A stretch of 64,000 nt of DNA. It comes from an uncultured Bacteroidales bacterium (GTDB taxonomy: Bacteria; Bacteroidota; Bacteroidia; Bacteroidales; Paludibacteraceae). The translations under genes and the position numbers were made by a program. Shown here in pieces: positions 42,074 to 51,869 of this stretch. The stretch lies in NCBI GenBank assembly GCA_937915765.1, contig CALGHE010000080.1:62001-126000 (forward strand). The letters run 5' to 3'. Each line of letters begins with the position of its first letter. Within the stretch, counting starts at the first letter, position 1. Below the pieces are notes generated by a model that saw nothing but the letters and a program-made list of their open reading frames with translations, was not told the origin of the DNA and searched no databases.

Positions 42074-44065
42074 TTAAATTTTAACTCTAACCAAACAACG
42101 AGCCATAGAAGTCACGTTTCCGCCAATTTTTTCCAGCCCTGAACCTATCGTCTCCCTGCCATCGGTGTAAATTGTTGCTCCAAACTTCGCATAAAAAGAC
42201 CACTTCGGATTGGGTTGCCACCTCAAATTCACACAAACTCGATGTCCTTTTCCATAACACGACGGTATAGAAAAGACATAAAGCAAATCCTTTTCGTACA
42301 GATATACCCTGTTATTGTAGTCTTCCGCTTCGAAATATGCATATCTGAGGTCTAAATGCAAGCGCTTTCTAAACATAACAGCCCCAAGGTCCGCAGCAAC
42401 CGTCCAGCCGTATGTGCGCGGATTGCCGCCCAAAGCATGCGCATTTCCGTCAACAATCAACTGACTTGACAAATTTTCGGAAAATTTAAACTTTCCCCCA
42501 AACCTTGCCGTATGATGCCTATTCTGCGAAACTGACGTTGTATCGTTTTTCTCCTTCTCTTTATATTTGAATTTTGCATAAATCGTGACCTTCTTCATAG
42601 CATAATTAATTTGCAACAGAAAATCATAGCCTGCCGACGGCTTGTCCAATTGATATTTAGCCCAATTAAAACGGTACACATCCAAATAAGAGGCTACCGA
42701 AAATCGTCTTGCTGGCTTGAGTTCCGCACCTATGTAGAGACCTGATTCATTCTCCGGACGCGAATTTTCAGAAAATCCGTTTGCATACAAATTTTGATAA
42801 TCTGAAGCGTAATACCTATGAAGGAGCAAAACGCCAAGCAAAGACGAAGGCACAACTGCAAAACCGTTCAGCACAGCAATACCGCCGCTGCCACCTGTTG
42901 CCACCTCCCCAAAAAGCGACGCGTGATACAGTCTGACAGAGTAGTCTGCTCCCACATTCCAACTTCCATCCGTATTTCTCAGCTTGTAATATGTATAAAG
43001 CTCATCTGCCGGTTCCAATTTTGCTCCGTACTTATACTTAATACCGCTAATTCCGGCCGTGAAGCAGTCCGACTTATACCTCAGATTTGCACCAAACACA
43101 GACTCTTTAACTCTTTCCTTCTTTTTAAGCTCGCTTTCGGTCCTATGCAAACCGTCAGTCTTGAATGACGTCACTCCTCCAGTTTTCGACAAATTTGCAT
43201 CAATTCTTTTACAAGACAAGAACGAAGTCAGTGTAAATCGCCCCACAGACACAGCTCCGCCCGTTCCTCTGAAAAAACCGGACTCCCCCACTGACGTATA
43301 TCTACGAACGCCGGAGTTCCGGAATCGTGTGTTCAGCACACTGTTAGACTTTCCTATTATCGAACTTGAACCGATAACCAAACCTTGCCCGAAATTAACC
43401 TTAAAATCTCCAAGTATCCAGTTGTCTAAAATGCCGAAATTAGATACTTCCACATGTGCGGACGAAAAATCAAACATACGTCCGTCGCCCCACAAACGCT
43501 CACCCGCGTCAACTTCTGCCGTCAGTCCCGCATGAATCTTGTCCGAACAGGCAAACTGATACTTGAAATACATGTAGTTCGCATCCCCTTTATAACCTTT
43601 GCCTGCCAATGAGTCCGAATACCCGTCTTTCGATTTAAGCGCTCTGTCATAACGCAGATAGACCTGATTTTCCACATTTTTCAATTCTTCTCTCAACGTA
43701 ATCCTTTCGTCCTCCGCCACCTTCAGATACTTTTCTATCTGAAGAGCCTTTTGCAACGACAATCCATCCACATTCTTCAGTTCATATAACGTGTAAAAAC
43801 GTCCGTAACGACGACGATGCGACAACAGAGCATCAATCTCAACTTCAGACAATTGCGGTATCTTCAGCAACAGCTCTCTGTCTGCCTTGTTTATATCAAT
43901 CTTCCTGCTCAAAATCTCTTCAAGCTCTTCTGCCATTGCCTCCAGATCAAATTCTTTGCTCTCTTCTTCGGTCAAATCCTCTATTATCCCTGCATCAATT
44001 TCTTGCGGGAAAACATTATTAAACACGCCTGCAAAAAGCAGGCTTGCAAAAATCAACCATCTCAT
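42074..44065 (-). CDS. Outer-membrane protein with helix-hairpin-helix domain
   Basis: 663 residues from the ATG at 44065 (signal RWLIFASLLFAGVFNNVFPQ); a GTG 36 bp upstream gives a longer frame that would overlap the gene before. Residues about 55-120 contain a ComEA-like double helix-hairpin-helix (KIDINKADRELLLKIPQLS, GRFYTLYELKNVDGLS). The rest is beta-strand-rich with many aromatics and ends in an amphipathic strand (TSMARCLVRVKI), as an outer-membrane barrel would. The combination is known from Bacteroidetes proteins of unknown function, and the DNA-binding type domain suggests a role in DNA or nucleic acid contact at the surface. The partner gene 44076-44864 lies 10 bp upstream. Confidence 0.8.
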   Translation of the reverse strand: MRWLIFASLLFAGVFNNVFPQEIDAGIIEDLTEEESKEFDLEAMAEELEEILSRKIDINKADRELLLKIPQLSEVEIDALLSHRRRYGRFYTLYELKNVDGLSLQKALQIEKYLKVAEDERITLREELKNVENQVYLRYDRALKSKDGYSDSLAGKGYKGDANYMYFKYQFACSDKIHAGLTAEVDAGERLWGDGRMFDFSSAHVEVSNFGILDNWILGDFKVNFGQGLVIGSSSIIGKSNSVLNTRFRNSGVRRYTSVGESGFFRGTGGAVSVGRFTLTSFLSCKRIDANLSKTGGVTSFKTDGLHRTESELKKKERVKESVFGANLRYKSDCFTAGISGIKYKYGAKLEPADELYTYYKLRNTDGSWNVGADYSVRLYHASLFGEVATGGSGGIAVLNGFAVVPSSLLGVLLLHRYYASDYQNLYANGFSENSRPENESGLYIGAELKPARRFSVASYLDVYRFNWAKYQLDKPSAGYDFLLQINYAMKKVTIYAKFKYKEKEKNDTTSVSQNRHHTARFGGKFKFSENLSSQLIVDGNAHALGGNPRTYGWTVAADLGAVMFRKRLHLDLRYAYFEAEDYNNRVYLYEKDLLYVFSIPSCYGKGHRVCVNLRWQPNPKWSFYAKFGATIYTDGRETIGSGLEKIGGNVTSMARCLVRVKI

Positions 44066-44075
44066 AGACAACACA

Positions 44076-44864
44076 TTAAAAAGTAAAAACTGTTCCTCCA
44101 CAAATTGTCAAGCCTAACTGATTATGATACGACGCTGAAAAATCAAAAGCAAATGAGGACAAATCAAAACCCACGCCTAAAGACGGCTCAACAGGCAAAG
44201 CTCTTGCTCCGCATCGCATAAAAAATTTTCCTACTTTATATTCAAATCCGGTTCTGTACTGCCAACTGTCAAACTGAAATGTTTCCACCTCAAAAAGCCA
44301 TCGGCACTCGCTTTTCAAATTCAAAGAGCCTCCACCCGATATTCTATGGACAAACTTGCCATCTTTCAAACGCTTTCTGCTATCATTCCACGCCGACAAA
44401 ACCAAACGCTCTGAAACATTGAACAAAGCCCCAAACCTGAACCCAAAACGAAACAGACGCTCTTGGACGCCTTCGTAATAATAACTGCGCAAATCAACGC
44501 CTACTCCAAGTGCTAAACTTGGCGACAAAAAACGTGCATACTGGCCGCTTGCTCGCAATCTATTGTATCTGTCATACCCAAAACCGGAAAGAGCCAAACC
44601 TACTGTCCCCCACTCTTGCGGACTTTGAAACATGCACTTGCCCGTACCCAGCTCAGACATAAGGTACTTGCTCTCATAAAAGACAGACAAATTTGTCCGT
44701 AAACCCAACGCTGACAAGCTTGGATTTTCAAATGTGGACGAAAGCATAGAGACCCCTCCGACCGCCATACTTCGCGGATTCTCCTCTATTTTTTCGCGCT
44801 CCTCTGACTTTGCAGACACAAAAAAGCATAAAATCGACATGATTGTCAAAAAACGCATAAACAT
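44076..44864 (-). CDS. Predicted outer-membrane beta-barrel protein
   Basis: 262 residues. A short signal segment (FLTIMSILCFFVSAKSE) precedes a mature part of alternating beta strands (VGLALSGFGYDRYNRL, ALGVGVDLRSYYYEGV, FEYKVGKFFMRCGARALPVE). It ends with ASYHNQLGLTICGGTVFTF, an aromatic-terminated last strand typical of outer-membrane barrels. The family is not recognised. Upstream neighbour and probable operon partner of the helix-hairpin-helix barrel. Confidence 0.65.
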   Translation of the reverse strand: MFMRFLTIMSILCFFVSAKSEEREKIEENPRSMAVGGVSMLSSTFENPSLSALGLRTNLSVFYESKYLMSELGTGKCMFQSPQEWGTVGLALSGFGYDRYNRLRASGQYARFLSPSLALGVGVDLRSYYYEGVQERLFRFGFRFGALFNVSERLVLSAWNDSRKRLKDGKFVHRISGGGSLNLKSECRWLFEVETFQFDSWQYRTGFEYKVGKFFMRCGARALPVEPSLGVGFDLSSFAFDFSASYHNQLGLTICGGTVFTF

Positions 44865-45199
44865 AAATTAAAAAAAATAATTAAAACGTAAACTATATGC
44901 AAAAAAGCAACTTCTCCAATTGCGATTTGTAAATTTTCCAATCTAAATCTTAAGTCCGACGGTTTTGAGTCTATCACGTCTATACCTGCTCTGTTACGAC
45001 GCTTGCATACCCCCTCGCAAATATAACCAACCTCAAATATAGTCTAACCCTAATTAAAGAAAGTAGCCCAAAAACAACTCTGCCAGAGCAGATTCAAGCT
45101 GAAAATCATATTTTTTAGCCCTAACAGACAAAAAAATTAGCAAGAGATTAAAAAAAATCAGTTCTAATTTCTATATTTGTCCGAACAAAAATATAATAT
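44865..45199. other. Divergent promoter region, no gene
   Basis: Two TATATTTG-type boxes on the minus strand (reverse complements of 45018-45025 and 45034-45041) lie upstream of the barrel genes, and one TATATTTG on the plus strand (45172-45179) before the DUF4294 gene. Nothing else recognised. Confidence 0.5.
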
Positions 45200-45802
45200 A
45201 TGGCGAAATTAGCAAAATTTTTAATCATAACAATACTGACACTGAATTTTAGTGTGTCTTCTGCTCAGGACGATGTCGAAAACGGCTATTACGATCTTCC
45301 AGCAATAATCGAAGGTAGCGACACGATTCCGTGTGTGGCACTACCGCAAGTTTATGTATTTCCTGTGCTCAAGTTCGAGTCTGCCAAACAGGAGAAATTT
45401 TATTGGCGAACCGTCAGAGATGTGAAAAAGACCTTGCCGCACGCAAAAGCGATTGCCAAGGTTGTTAACGAAGTCACGGCAGAACTGGATAAGATTCCAA
45501 ATGAAAAGGATAAAAAGAAATTCATGAGGTCTAAAGAGGACTTGCTGGTCGAACAGTTTGAGCCGCAGCTGAAAAAACTTTCGCTGAGACAAGGCAAACT
45601 GCTCATCAGACTTGTTGACCGTCAGTGCGACAGAACATCTTACGAGCTAATCAAAGATTATCGCGGCGGCACAAGAGCCTTCTTCTGGCAAGGGTTCGCA
45701 AGACTGTTCGGAGCCAATCTGAAGTCCGAATTCGACCCGAACGACCCTGACGACCAGATTATAGAACGGGTTATTTTGCTTGTGGAAAACGGCCAACTGT
45801 AA
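45200..45802 (+). CDS. DUF4294-family exported protein
   Basis: 200 residues. Signal segment KFLIITILTLNFSVSSAQ, then the DUF4294 pattern: DTIPCVALPQVYVFPVLKFE, FYWRTVRDVKKTLPHAKAIA and TSYELIKDYRGGTRAFFWQG, the last being the most conserved part of this Bacteroidetes-specific family. Function unknown. It is followed 33 bp later by the SDR gene and is likely the first gene of a three-gene run. Confidence 0.85.
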   Translation: MAKLAKFLIITILTLNFSVSSAQDDVENGYYDLPAIIEGSDTIPCVALPQVYVFPVLKFESAKQEKFYWRTVRDVKKTLPHAKAIAKVVNEVTAELDKIPNEKDKKKFMRSKEDLLVEQFEPQLKKLSLRQGKLLIRLVDRQCDRTSYELIKDYRGGTRAFFWQGFARLFGANLKSEFDPNDPDDQIIERVILLVENGQL

Positions 45803-45835
45803 AAACTCTCGGCAAGTCTTGGCTTCATTACAGAG

Positions 45836-46654
45836 ATGAGTATATTAAAACGTTTGATTTACCCAACGGCAGCAGTCCGGCCTTCTTATTGGGAGAAGTG
45901 TTTTCGTGGCAAATGGATCGTAATAACAGGAGCTTCTCATGGAATCGGGAAAGAACTGGCCTACAGATTGATTGACGCTAAAGCCAATCTTTTCTTAATC
46001 GCGAGGACTGCGACAGAACTGGAGCAAATTTCCGCTGACGCTCATAAAAAGAATTGTGCTTGCCTTTTTAAGGCAATGGACCTCAGAAATCGTGCTGATT
46101 TAGATAGTTTATGCGAGGAGTTGAATGAAACTCTTCCTGCTGTGGATTATTTTTTTGCAAATGCAGGCAAATCGATTCACAGACCTATTTCTAATGCGCT
46201 GGACCGTATGCATGATTACGACCGAACAATGGAGCTTAATTACAGGTCTCTTGTCGCAATTTCATTGGCTTTACTGCCTACACTGTCTCAAAGGAGGGGT
46301 ACTATCATTTATACATCTTCTGTCAGTTCGATTTTTCCGCCAGCTCCGGGCTGGTCTGCCTATCACGCTTCAAAGGAGGCTGCAAACGTGTGGTGTAAAA
46401 CCGCTAACGTTGAGTTTTACAGGAAGGGTGTCTCAGTTAAAATTGCTTATATGCCGCTTGTCCACACTCAGATGTCTGATGTAAATGAAACCTACAGAAA
46501 AATGGAGGCTTATTCTGCACAAGAAGCAGCTGACATTCTGATTCGGCTAAGTTTAAATAGCAAAAGCTATTACAAACCATGGTGGACACGCTTGGCTGAA
46601 CCTTTTCTGCCTTTTTTAACTCCTGTCATACGTTTTTTCTATAAATACATATAG
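45836..46654 (+). CDS. Short-chain dehydrogenase/reductase
   Basis: 272 residues of the classical SDR type. TGASHGIG at residues 31-38 binds the dinucleotide, FFANAGKS is the NAG region, and the catalytic set is Ser at 161-164 with Y176-x-x-x-K180 (YHASK). The C-terminus (RLAEPFLPFLTPVIRFFYKY) is hydrophobic and may bind the membrane. Substrate unknown. The acyl-CoA-ligase-like gene follows 3 bp later, suggesting a joint pathway that acts on a fatty or polyketide-type acid. Confidence 0.9.
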   Translation: MSILKRLIYPTAAVRPSYWEKCFRGKWIVITGASHGIGKELAYRLIDAKANLFLIARTATELEQISADAHKKNCACLFKAMDLRNRADLDSLCEELNETLPAVDYFFANAGKSIHRPISNALDRMHDYDRTMELNYRSLVAISLALLPTLSQRRGTIIYTSSVSSIFPPAPGWSAYHASKEAANVWCKTANVEFYRKGVSVKIAYMPLVHTQMSDVNETYRKMEAYSAQEAADILIRLSLNSKSYYKPWWTRLAEPFLPFLTPVIRFFYKYI

Positions 46655-46657
46655 GTT

Positions 46658-48151
46658 ATGATAACACTATTTAAGGCTCTTGTGAAATTGCATATAATCA
46701 CGCCTGTAGGATTATGCCATTTGCTCACATCTTTTTATAAGGAAGGCATTACATTAATGGCGGTGCTGCGTTTCACAACAAAATACTATTCAGACCAATG
46801 CGCAATTGTTTCAGAGAACCAGCGATATACTTATAAAGAAATTTATGCCGCTTCAAAAAAGATTGCTTACTGTCTGTTTCATATCCATGGAATAAGGAGG
46901 AACATGAAGGTGGGGATTCTTTCTCGCAACCACATTGTTTCGTCCCTTCTGATACCGGCACTTTCCCGTTTAGGAGTCCATCTATATTTGCTAAATACTG
47001 ATATGGGAGCAGAGAAGATGTCTTCTCTTTTGCGCAAGATTCAGCTTGATTTTCTTGTATATGACGACGACTTAAAGCAGAATTGTTTGCCTCGCACGTT
47101 AGAATGCAAGGCTGTAACTACCAATGTTTTAGGCACGCAATTTCCTAATCTTGACAGCAAGGCGGATTTGCCACGAATAGGCCGTGGAGGTAGAATTTCA
47201 GTGCTTACGGGAGGTTCAAGCGGTCAATACAAGGAGGCTTCTCGCAATACTGGAGTTCTTCAGTTTTTGCCGCCATTTTTTGCTTTGCTAAAAGATATTA
47301 AAATTCAGGATTATAAAAGCGTATTCTTAGCACTGCCGTTTTATCATGGTTTTGGTCTGGGCGTTTTGATAATCGCAATGGTTATGGGTAAGAAAATTTG
47401 CATGACTCGGCGTTTTGATACCGAAGAGGCTCTTGATGTCATCTCTGCCGAAGAGGTTGAGGTCTTGCCGATTGTTCCTGCGATGCTTTCCCGTATTTGG
47501 CAGACGGACAATTCCTCTTCTCGAATGAAGTCTGTGAAATGCATAATTTGCGGAGGAGACCGCTTAGACAAGAAATGGGTGGACGAAACTAAGCAAAGAG
47601 TCGGGAGTGTCTTGTTTAATTTGTATGGAACATCTGAAGCAGGATTTTTTATGCTGGCAACTCCTTCCGATTTGGAAAAACACACGGAGACAACATTAGG
47701 CAGACCTATTTCTGGCGTTCTATGTGATGTGAGAGATGTAAACGACGAGGGCGTTGGGGTTTTGTGGGTCAAGTCTAAATGGGCCATGATTGATGCTAAA
47801 AATCAGTGGCAAAGTACAGGAGACAGGGTATTCAAGGATAAAGAGGGCTTTTATTTTCATAGAGGCATCGCTAAAAATATGGTGGTTTGTGGTGGCGAAA
47901 ATGTTTTTCCTGAAAGTGTTGAGCAGGTAATAAATCTACATCCGGAAGTAATAAATTCAAAAGTGTATCCTGTTGAGAATGAACGTTTTGGGATGGTTTT
48001 GCATGCTAATGTCGAATTAAAAAAAGATTCCATGTTGAAGGAAAACGATTTAAAAGAATGGCTCTCTTCCAAAGTTTCTCGTCCGGAAATGCCTCATCAA
48101 ATTAATTTCGGTTCTGTCGGATTGCTTTCGACAGGAAAACGGACGAAGTAA
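46658..48151 (+). CDS. AMP-binding acyl-CoA synthetase-like protein
   Basis: 497 residues of the ANL adenylating enzyme superfamily. P-loop TGGSSGQYK at 184-192, FALPFYHGFGLG-type region (LALPFYHGFGLGVLII), NLYGTSEAGF (A5), STGDRVFKDKEGFYF (A7) and GIAKNMVVCGGENVFPESVE (A8). The C-terminus has LLSTGKRTK with the A10 lysine. It activates a carboxylic acid, probably for CoA transfer. Paired with the SDR upstream; the precise substrate cannot be told. Confidence 0.9.
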   Translation: MITLFKALVKLHIITPVGLCHLLTSFYKEGITLMAVLRFTTKYYSDQCAIVSENQRYTYKEIYAASKKIAYCLFHIHGIRRNMKVGILSRNHIVSSLLIPALSRLGVHLYLLNTDMGAEKMSSLLRKIQLDFLVYDDDLKQNCLPRTLECKAVTTNVLGTQFPNLDSKADLPRIGRGGRISVLTGGSSGQYKEASRNTGVLQFLPPFFALLKDIKIQDYKSVFLALPFYHGFGLGVLIIAMVMGKKICMTRRFDTEEALDVISAEEVEVLPIVPAMLSRIWQTDNSSSRMKSVKCIICGGDRLDKKWVDETKQRVGSVLFNLYGTSEAGFFMLATPSDLEKHTETTLGRPISGVLCDVRDVNDEGVGVLWVKSKWAMIDAKNQWQSTGDRVFKDKEGFYFHRGIAKNMVVCGGENVFPESVEQVINLHPEVINSKVYPVENERFGMVLHANVELKKDSMLKENDLKEWLSSKVSRPEMPHQINFGSVGLLSTGKRTK

Positions 48152-48194
48152 ATCTGTGTACAGGTCTTTTGTTTTTTCCTTACGGAAAATAAAA

Positions 48195-48224
48195 ACGGGC
48201 TGAAACTATACCGTTTCAACCCGT
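48195..48224. terminator. Terminator between convergent ligase and purA genes
   Basis: ACGGG-C-TGAAAC pairs with GTTTCA-A-CCCGT with one internal mismatch (48195-48206 with 48213-48224). A and T runs lie outside. Confidence 0.8.
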
Positions 48225-48240
48225 ATCTGTGTATTTAAAC

Positions 48241-49515
48241 TCACTCAAAATCTTTATAACGCACAATAGTCTGCGCTCTGTCCGGACCAACAGACACTAT
48301 CTTGATTGGCACTTCGAGATAATCTTCCAAGAAATCAAGATAAGCGTTGAACTCTTCAGGGAACTCGTTTTCGCTCTGCATCTTAGTCATGTCAGTTTTC
48401 CAACCCGGCAATTCTACATAAACAGGCTCCACACCCTCATTTATGTCAAACGGAAACTCGTCTGTCTCCTCTCCGTTAATCTTATATGCCACACAAGCTT
48501 TAATCTTTTCAAAACCGTCAAGCACATCGCTCTTCATCATTATAAGCTTGTTCACACCGTTTATCATGACTGCATACTTCAAGGCTACCAAGTCTATCCA
48601 TCCGCAACGACGACGACGACCAGTAACAGAACCGAACTCATGGCCCAAGTCGCACAATTTTTCACCAACCTCGTCAAAAAGTTCCGTAGGGAACGGACCA
48701 CTGCCCACTCTCGTGCAGTAAGCCTTGAAAATACCAAACACATCACCTATATTACGAGGCGAAACGCCCAAACCGGTGCAAGCACCTGCGCAAATCGTAT
48801 TAGAAGACGTAACAAAAGGATAAGAGCCGAAGTCAATGTCAAGCATTGTACCCTGAGCGCCTTCTGCCAGCACTTTCTTGTCAGCCGCCAAATAACCGTT
48901 CACAACATGCTCGCTGTCAATAAACTGGAACTCCTTCAACTTTTCAACGCCAGCCATCCAGTCCTTTTCAATCTGCTCAAGGTCGTACTTGAAGTCATAG
49001 TGACTCAAAATTTCCTTATGACGGTCTATAGCAGCCTTGTATTTCGCTTCAAAATTACAAAGCAAATCGCCCACACGCAAACCGTTGCGGCTAATCTTAT
49101 CTGTATATGTAGGGCCGATACCCTTACCTGTTGTTCCTATCTTAGAACTGCCCTTTGCAGACTCATACGCCGCATCCAACAAACGATGAGTAGGCAAAAT
49201 CAAATGAGCCTTTTTAGAGATAAATAATCTCTCCTTCAAGTTATGGCCAGAAGCTTCCAGACCCTCTACCTCCTGCTTAAACAAAGCCGGGTCCAAAACC
49301 ACGCCATTCCCTATGATATTAACCTTTCCGCCCTGGAAAATTCCAGACGGAATTGAACGCAATACATACTTTTGGTTTTCGAACTCCAATGTATGCCCCG
49401 CATTCGGACCGCCTTGAAAACGGGTGATGACATCGTATCCGGGAGTAAGCACGTCAACGACCTTTCCCTTTCCTTCGTCACCCCACTGCAATCCTAATAA
49501 AACATCTACTTTCAT
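48241..49515 (-). CDS. purA: Adenylosuccinate synthetase
   Basis: 424 residues. It makes adenylosuccinate from IMP and aspartate, the first committed step to AMP. GTP-binding GLQWGDEGKGK at residues 8-18, the QGGPNAGHT loop at about 34-42, and TGKGIGPTYTDKI and GTMLDIDFGSYPFVTSSNTI, all highly conserved in the family. ATG at 49515. Single gene with a terminator. Confidence 0.97.
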   Translation of the reverse strand: MKVDVLLGLQWGDEGKGKVVDVLTPGYDVITRFQGGPNAGHTLEFENQKYVLRSIPSGIFQGGKVNIIGNGVVLDPALFKQEVEGLEASGHNLKERLFISKKAHLILPTHRLLDAAYESAKGSSKIGTTGKGIGPTYTDKISRNGLRVGDLLCNFEAKYKAAIDRHKEILSHYDFKYDLEQIEKDWMAGVEKLKEFQFIDSEHVVNGYLAADKKVLAEGAQGTMLDIDFGSYPFVTSSNTICAGACTGLGVSPRNIGDVFGIFKAYCTRVGSGPFPTELFDEVGEKLCDLGHEFGSVTGRRRRCGWIDLVALKYAVMINGVNKLIMMKSDVLDGFEKIKACVAYKINGEETDEFPFDINEGVEPVYVELPGWKTDMTKMQSENEFPEEFNAYLDFLEDYLEVPIKIVSVGPDRAQTIVRYKDFE

Positions 49516-49679
49516 TACCGTTTCATATTATTTAGTGAGACTTTGCGACAATCCGCAACGCTCAAATTTCATACGTAAAAAAATCAACTCGTAAAGATAA
49601 CCAATTTTTCTATTCCGCAACACTTTTTCTTCACATTATATAAAATTATTTTTCTTTTACGTCAGAAAAAAACGCTTTG

Positions 49680-50693
49680 TCACTTTATATAGCAAACTTC
49701 GGGACTTATATCTATTCCGAACTTGCTCTTAACATCTTTCACGATAATATCCGCCAGTTCAGCCACATCCGCTCCTGTTGCACCTCCTCTATTCACCAAA
49801 ATCAACGCCTGCTTTTCATAAACTCCGGCTCTCTTATATGACTTGCCTTTCCAACCGCACTGCTCAATGAGCCACCCCGCCGGAACCTTGAAATCCGTCT
49901 CTGACAATTTATACGACGGCACATCGCCAAAACGCTCCTTCAGAGAGGACAGACAATCAGCAGACACTACCGGATTCATAAAAAAACTGCCTGCGCTACC
50001 AAGCACCTCCGGCGACGGCAACTTCTCCTCTCTTATACGGATTATCGTGTCACGCACACTCTGCAACGAAACCTCTCTACCCTCCATCGAACTCTTTATA
50101 TTACCATAATCCAGCACAAATTCCGTCTTTTTCTTGAGTCTAAACGTGACCGAAACAACCCAGTACCTGCCCTTCCAATCCGACTTAAATCTGCTGTTCC
50201 GATAAGCAAAGCCGCACTCGTCCGCATTCACCTTTAAAACTCTGCGACCTGCAACGTCAAACAGTTCCACTGAATCTATAACATCCTTAGCCTCAACACC
50301 ATACGCACCTATATTCTGCACAGGAACCGCACCAACTTCGCCCGGAATAAGCGACAAATTTTCCACACCGCACAAACCTTCGGACACTGCATACGCCACA
50401 AATTCGTCCCAAACCACGCCAGACATGGCCTTGACAAAAACAAAATCGTCAGTCTCGCCAACCCGCTCTATACCTTTTAGAGCCGAATGAACGACAAGAC
50501 CGCCATAATACTCATTCACAAATAACAGATTGCTTCCTCCACCTATGTGCAAAGCTTCAGGCAGCAAGTCTCCCCTATCAGCGCAAAACGAAAAAAGCTC
50601 GTCCACACTGGAATATTCGAAGAAATACCTGCAACTTGCATCAATCCCGAACGTATTATTTTTCAAAAGCGAATAATTCTCTTCCCACTTCAT
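49680..50693 (-). CDS. murB: UDP-N-acetylenolpyruvoylglucosamine reductase
   Basis: 337 residues of the FAD-dependent MurB type, which completes UDP-N-acetylmuramate. Landmarks: LHIGGGSNLLFVNEYYGG (FAD binding), IPGEVGAVPVQNIGAYG, AYRNSRFK and LGSAGSFFMNPV, with the catalytic serine in the GS-x-F segment. A TATCTTTG box (reverse complement of 50766-50773) lies about 75 bp before the ATG. Confidence 0.95.
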   Translation of the reverse strand: MKWEENYSLLKNNTFGIDASCRYFFEYSSVDELFSFCADRGDLLPEALHIGGGSNLLFVNEYYGGLVVHSALKGIERVGETDDFVFVKAMSGVVWDEFVAYAVSEGLCGVENLSLIPGEVGAVPVQNIGAYGVEAKDVIDSVELFDVAGRRVLKVNADECGFAYRNSRFKSDWKGRYWVVSVTFRLKKKTEFVLDYGNIKSSMEGREVSLQSVRDTIIRIREEKLPSPEVLGSAGSFFMNPVVSADCLSSLKERFGDVPSYKLSETDFKVPAGWLIEQCGWKGKSYKRAGVYEKQALILVNRGGATGADVAELADIIVKDVKSKFGIDISPEVCYIK

Positions 50694-50843
50694 AAATTTG
50701 ATGATTACAAAATAACGTAATTAAAATGATATAACTAACTTCAAACATCACTCATATCGTTCTTACAAAGATAAGAAAAACGACAAATCCACAACCTACT
50801 TTTCAAAACAAATATTAGGTTATTTTTTTATTTTATTATCTCT

Positions 50844-50875
50844 ATTGCATAATAAAAAGGTTTTGATTAACTTTG
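50844..50875 (+). promoter_or_regulatory. Promoter of the glycosyltransferase cluster
   Basis: ATTG (50844-50847, one mismatch to TTTG), 20-bp spacer, TAACTTTG (50868-50875). The leader of about 78 nt contains a short palindrome, CAGAC-TT-GTCTG-type, near 50932-50944. Confidence 0.5.
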
Positions 50876-50959
50876 TTGATACTTTTCGATGACATTTAGT
50901 GTCCGTTTTTAACGTTTTTTGCCAGACTTAGTCTGTCACAAAGTGCAAAATAATTTATT

Positions 50960-51856
50960 ATGAATAAAGTTTGTATATTGCTATCCACATACAACGGTGA
51001 AAAATATCTGGAGGAGCAACTAACTTCTCTGATAAACCAAGAAGGCGTGGATATTCAGATATTGGTGCGAGACGATGGCTCTACCGATAAAACTTTGCAC
51101 ATCCTGAACAAATGGAAAAAAAACGGACTTATAGAGTGGTACACCGGTGAAAATTTACGTCCGGCTAAGAGCTTTATGAATTTGTTACGCAACGCTCCGA
51201 AAGCTGACTTTTACGCTTTTTGTGATCAAGATGACGTCTGGCTACCAAACAAACTGAACAAAGCCATATGCAAAATAGAGCCTACTGACAAGCCGGCTTT
51301 ATACTTAAGCAGAACAACGTTGGTTGACACAGACAAAAACATAATCGGAATGTCTGAATTTGAGTACAAATTCACTTTAGGCGAAGCTATCGTCACAAAT
51401 CCTGCTACTGGCTGCACTTTGGTACTTAATAATTCGTTAAGAAACATCGCCGTTCGTTTTGAACCGGAAAGGCTTGCTATGCATGACGAATGGATATACA
51501 AACTGTGTTTGATTTTCAATGGGATTTTGTATGCAGATAAAGAAAGCTACATTCTTTATAGGCAACACGACCACAATGTTTTAGGCGCAAATGAATCTTT
51601 CAAAACGAAAATAAAGCGCAGGACTGAGTTGTTACTTGGAAAAAAGGCTGGAGAAAGGTCAACGTCCTTAAAGGAACTTTTTGAACTTTACGGCAACGAT
51701 ATGCCTTCGGAAAGCAGATGTTTTATCGAAAAAGCGGCTAAATACGACAAATCTTTCTTCAATAAGATGAATCTTATTTTGGACAAAAGGCTGTGCGCTC
51801 CTAAATTTTCGACAATGATGAATTTTTACATTGCTGTTTTATTGGGTAAATTTTGA
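50960..51856 (+). CDS. Family 2 glycosyltransferase
   Basis: 298 residues. GT-A fold with CILLSTYNGEKYLEEQL at the start, DDGSTDKT at about 38-45 and the divalent-metal site in YAFCDQDDVWLPNKL. MHDEWIYKLC is the acceptor-side aspartate region. The type (STYNGEKYLEEQL, QDDVW) is usual for rhamnosyl- or related sugar transferases in O-antigen and capsule synthesis. It heads a three-gene cluster. Confidence 0.92.
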   Translation: MNKVCILLSTYNGEKYLEEQLTSLINQEGVDIQILVRDDGSTDKTLHILNKWKKNGLIEWYTGENLRPAKSFMNLLRNAPKADFYAFCDQDDVWLPNKLNKAICKIEPTDKPALYLSRTTLVDTDKNIIGMSEFEYKFTLGEAIVTNPATGCTLVLNNSLRNIAVRFEPERLAMHDEWIYKLCLIFNGILYADKESYILYRQHDHNVLGANESFKTKIKRRTELLLGKKAGERSTSLKELFELYGNDMPSESRCFIEKAAKYDKSFFNKMNLILDKRLCAPKFSTMMNFYIAVLLGKF

Positions 51857-51869
51857 TAATATATTAGGT

